From Thermoplasmata archaeon (GTDB taxonomy: Archaea > Thermoplasmatota > Thermoplasmata > Thermoplasmatales > Thermoplasmataceae): 5,523 bases of DNA. The notes below the pieces were generated by a model. The model had not been told where the DNA came from and ran no database searches. It was given only the letters and a program-made list of their open reading frames with translations. The first letter of the stretch is position 1. Each line of letters opens with the position of its first letter. The position numbers and the translations under genes are program-made. The stretch is taken from assembly GCA_021811505.1 (NCBI GenBank), contig JAJZOM010000043.1:1-5523 (forward strand). The letters run 5' to 3'. Below are positions 5,175-5,523 of this stretch, piece by piece.

Positions 5175-5523
5175 CCTGAATGAGAGGGTTATGAGATTGG
5201 AAACTTATCAATACGAAAGGTTGCTGGCGGGATCTATGTGGACTTGAATAGCCCCACGACGAAGGTACTCTGCTATTCATACTGAGCCATCTGACTTTAT
5301 GTGTGCAGACACGCAAGAAGCAATATACGATCCGGTCTGTTTCACAAGCGTCTTCCAGCGGATATTGGAATATATTGAGAGAAATAATGAATGTTTAATC
5401 CGCTTTCATCCTTTCTCCTGCAAAAGTTGAGTTTCCCTATCGTATGTTGAAACAGGCACACCAGGGCGCGGGAGTAACAAAATTGTCCATCTCCCATATT
5501 CACCTGCAGGGTTCTAAGTAGGC
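5175..5523. other. Stretch without a convincing gene
   Basis: No protein family, tRNA or transposase could be recognised on either strand. It contains an 8-bp inverted repeat (5245-5279), a small palindrome ATATT-GG-AATAT (5362-5373) leading into a TATA-like GAATATATTGAG, and several short open frames (for example ATG 5444 to TAG 5521, 25 residues; minus strand ATG 5497 to TGA 5342, 51 residues). None shows protein-like features. The stretch may be promoter and leader sequence for a gene beyond the right edge, or decayed DNA. Confidence 0.4.
5245..5279. repeat. 8-bp perfect inverted repeat with 19-base loop
   Basis: TGAATAGC (5245-5252) and GCTATTCA (5272-5279) are exact reverse complements around a 19-base spacer. 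They could form an RNA stem-loop downstream of moaE or serve as two protein half-sites. The arms share TGAATA with the half-sites in front of hutH. Confidence 0.4.

Larger units (their letters stand above)
5140..5430 (+). pseudogene. Interrupted open frame overlapping the end of moaE, unrecognised
   Basis: A frame shifted +1 from moaE begins at GTG 5140, overlapping the last 8 bases of moaE (GTGAGTAA). It passes through the C9 run as three prolines, meets one TGA at 5245-5247, and then stays open to TGA at 5428-5430. The first part gives 35 residues; after the stop, an ATG at 5299 would give 43 more, rich in cysteine (including IYDPVCFTSVFQRILEYIER). I do not recognise either part. It could be a decayed gene, a small coupled ORF, or chance: open frames of this length are common by chance. 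No Shine-Dalgarno sequence is clear. Confidence 0.2.

Noticed and set aside
5175..5300. Possible C/D box small RNA after moaE (two CTGA motifs)
   Set aside because: No proper C box (RTGATGA) at the required distance was found.
5098..5316. 72-residue minus-strand frame overlapping the moaE end
   Set aside because: It begins at a non-ATG codon, runs antisense into moaE, and its sequence resembles no protein I know.
5505..5523. Possible tRNA T-loop (GGTTCTAAGT) at the right edge
   Set aside because: The conserved GTTC-A--C pattern is not complete, no acceptor or anticodon arm could be paired, and the window ends here.
1..5523. CRISPR array, insertion sequence or attachment site
   Set aside because: No regularly spaced repeats, transposase, terminal inverted repeats with target duplication, integrase or tRNA end were seen.

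Overview
The window looks like chromosomal DNA from an archaeon, most probably of the Thermoplasmata (Thermoplasma/Ferroplasma/Cuniculiplasma-like thermoacidophiles). This is an inference from several signs. Arginine codons are mostly AGG/AGA and isoleucine is often ATA. Genes that begin a transcript have A/T-rich TATA-like boxes close upstream and no Shine-Dalgarno sequence, whereas the one gene inside an operon has a clear GGTGA. The gene content (HutH, a MoaE, and a NitT/TauT-like ABC transporter of the family that carries an 'AAA-associated' domain) also fits. No rRNA or other phylogenetic marker is present, so the assignment is tentative.

Layout. (1) Positions 1-1478, minus strand: histidine ammonia-lyase, hutH, running off the left edge and missing only its last residues. 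(2) Positions 1479-1623: a divergent control region with back-to-back promoters, an 18-bp near-perfect palindrome and related half-sites. (3) Positions 1624-2106, plus strand: a free-standing 160-residue protein equivalent to the C-terminal 'AAA-associated' domain that is normally fused to the ATPase of a NitT/TauT-like ABC family. (4) Positions 2107-2237: a short convergent gap with a 12-bp palindrome and a T-run. (5) Positions 2238-4651, minus strand: a two-gene operon of a short ABC ATPase followed, with a 4-base overlap, by a double-domain permease. (6) Positions 4652-4718: a compact divergent promoter. (7) Positions 4719-5147, plus strand: moaE, the large subunit of molybdopterin synthase. 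(8) Positions 5148-5523: no convincing gene; it holds a C9 run, a T6 run, an inverted repeat and an interrupted open frame.

How the pieces fit. The ATPase and permease make the core of a membrane transporter. The ATPase stops where its relatives continue into the accessory domain, and that domain is encoded separately, in the opposite orientation, beyond the permease. The accessory protein shares its upstream region with hutH. No substrate-binding protein is in the window, so the substrate is unknown. Placement beside hutH suggests histidine or urocanate, and placement beside moaE suggests molybdate/tungstate or an anion, but neither is shown. The split transporter and the operator-like cluster in front of hutH are the two things most worth following up.
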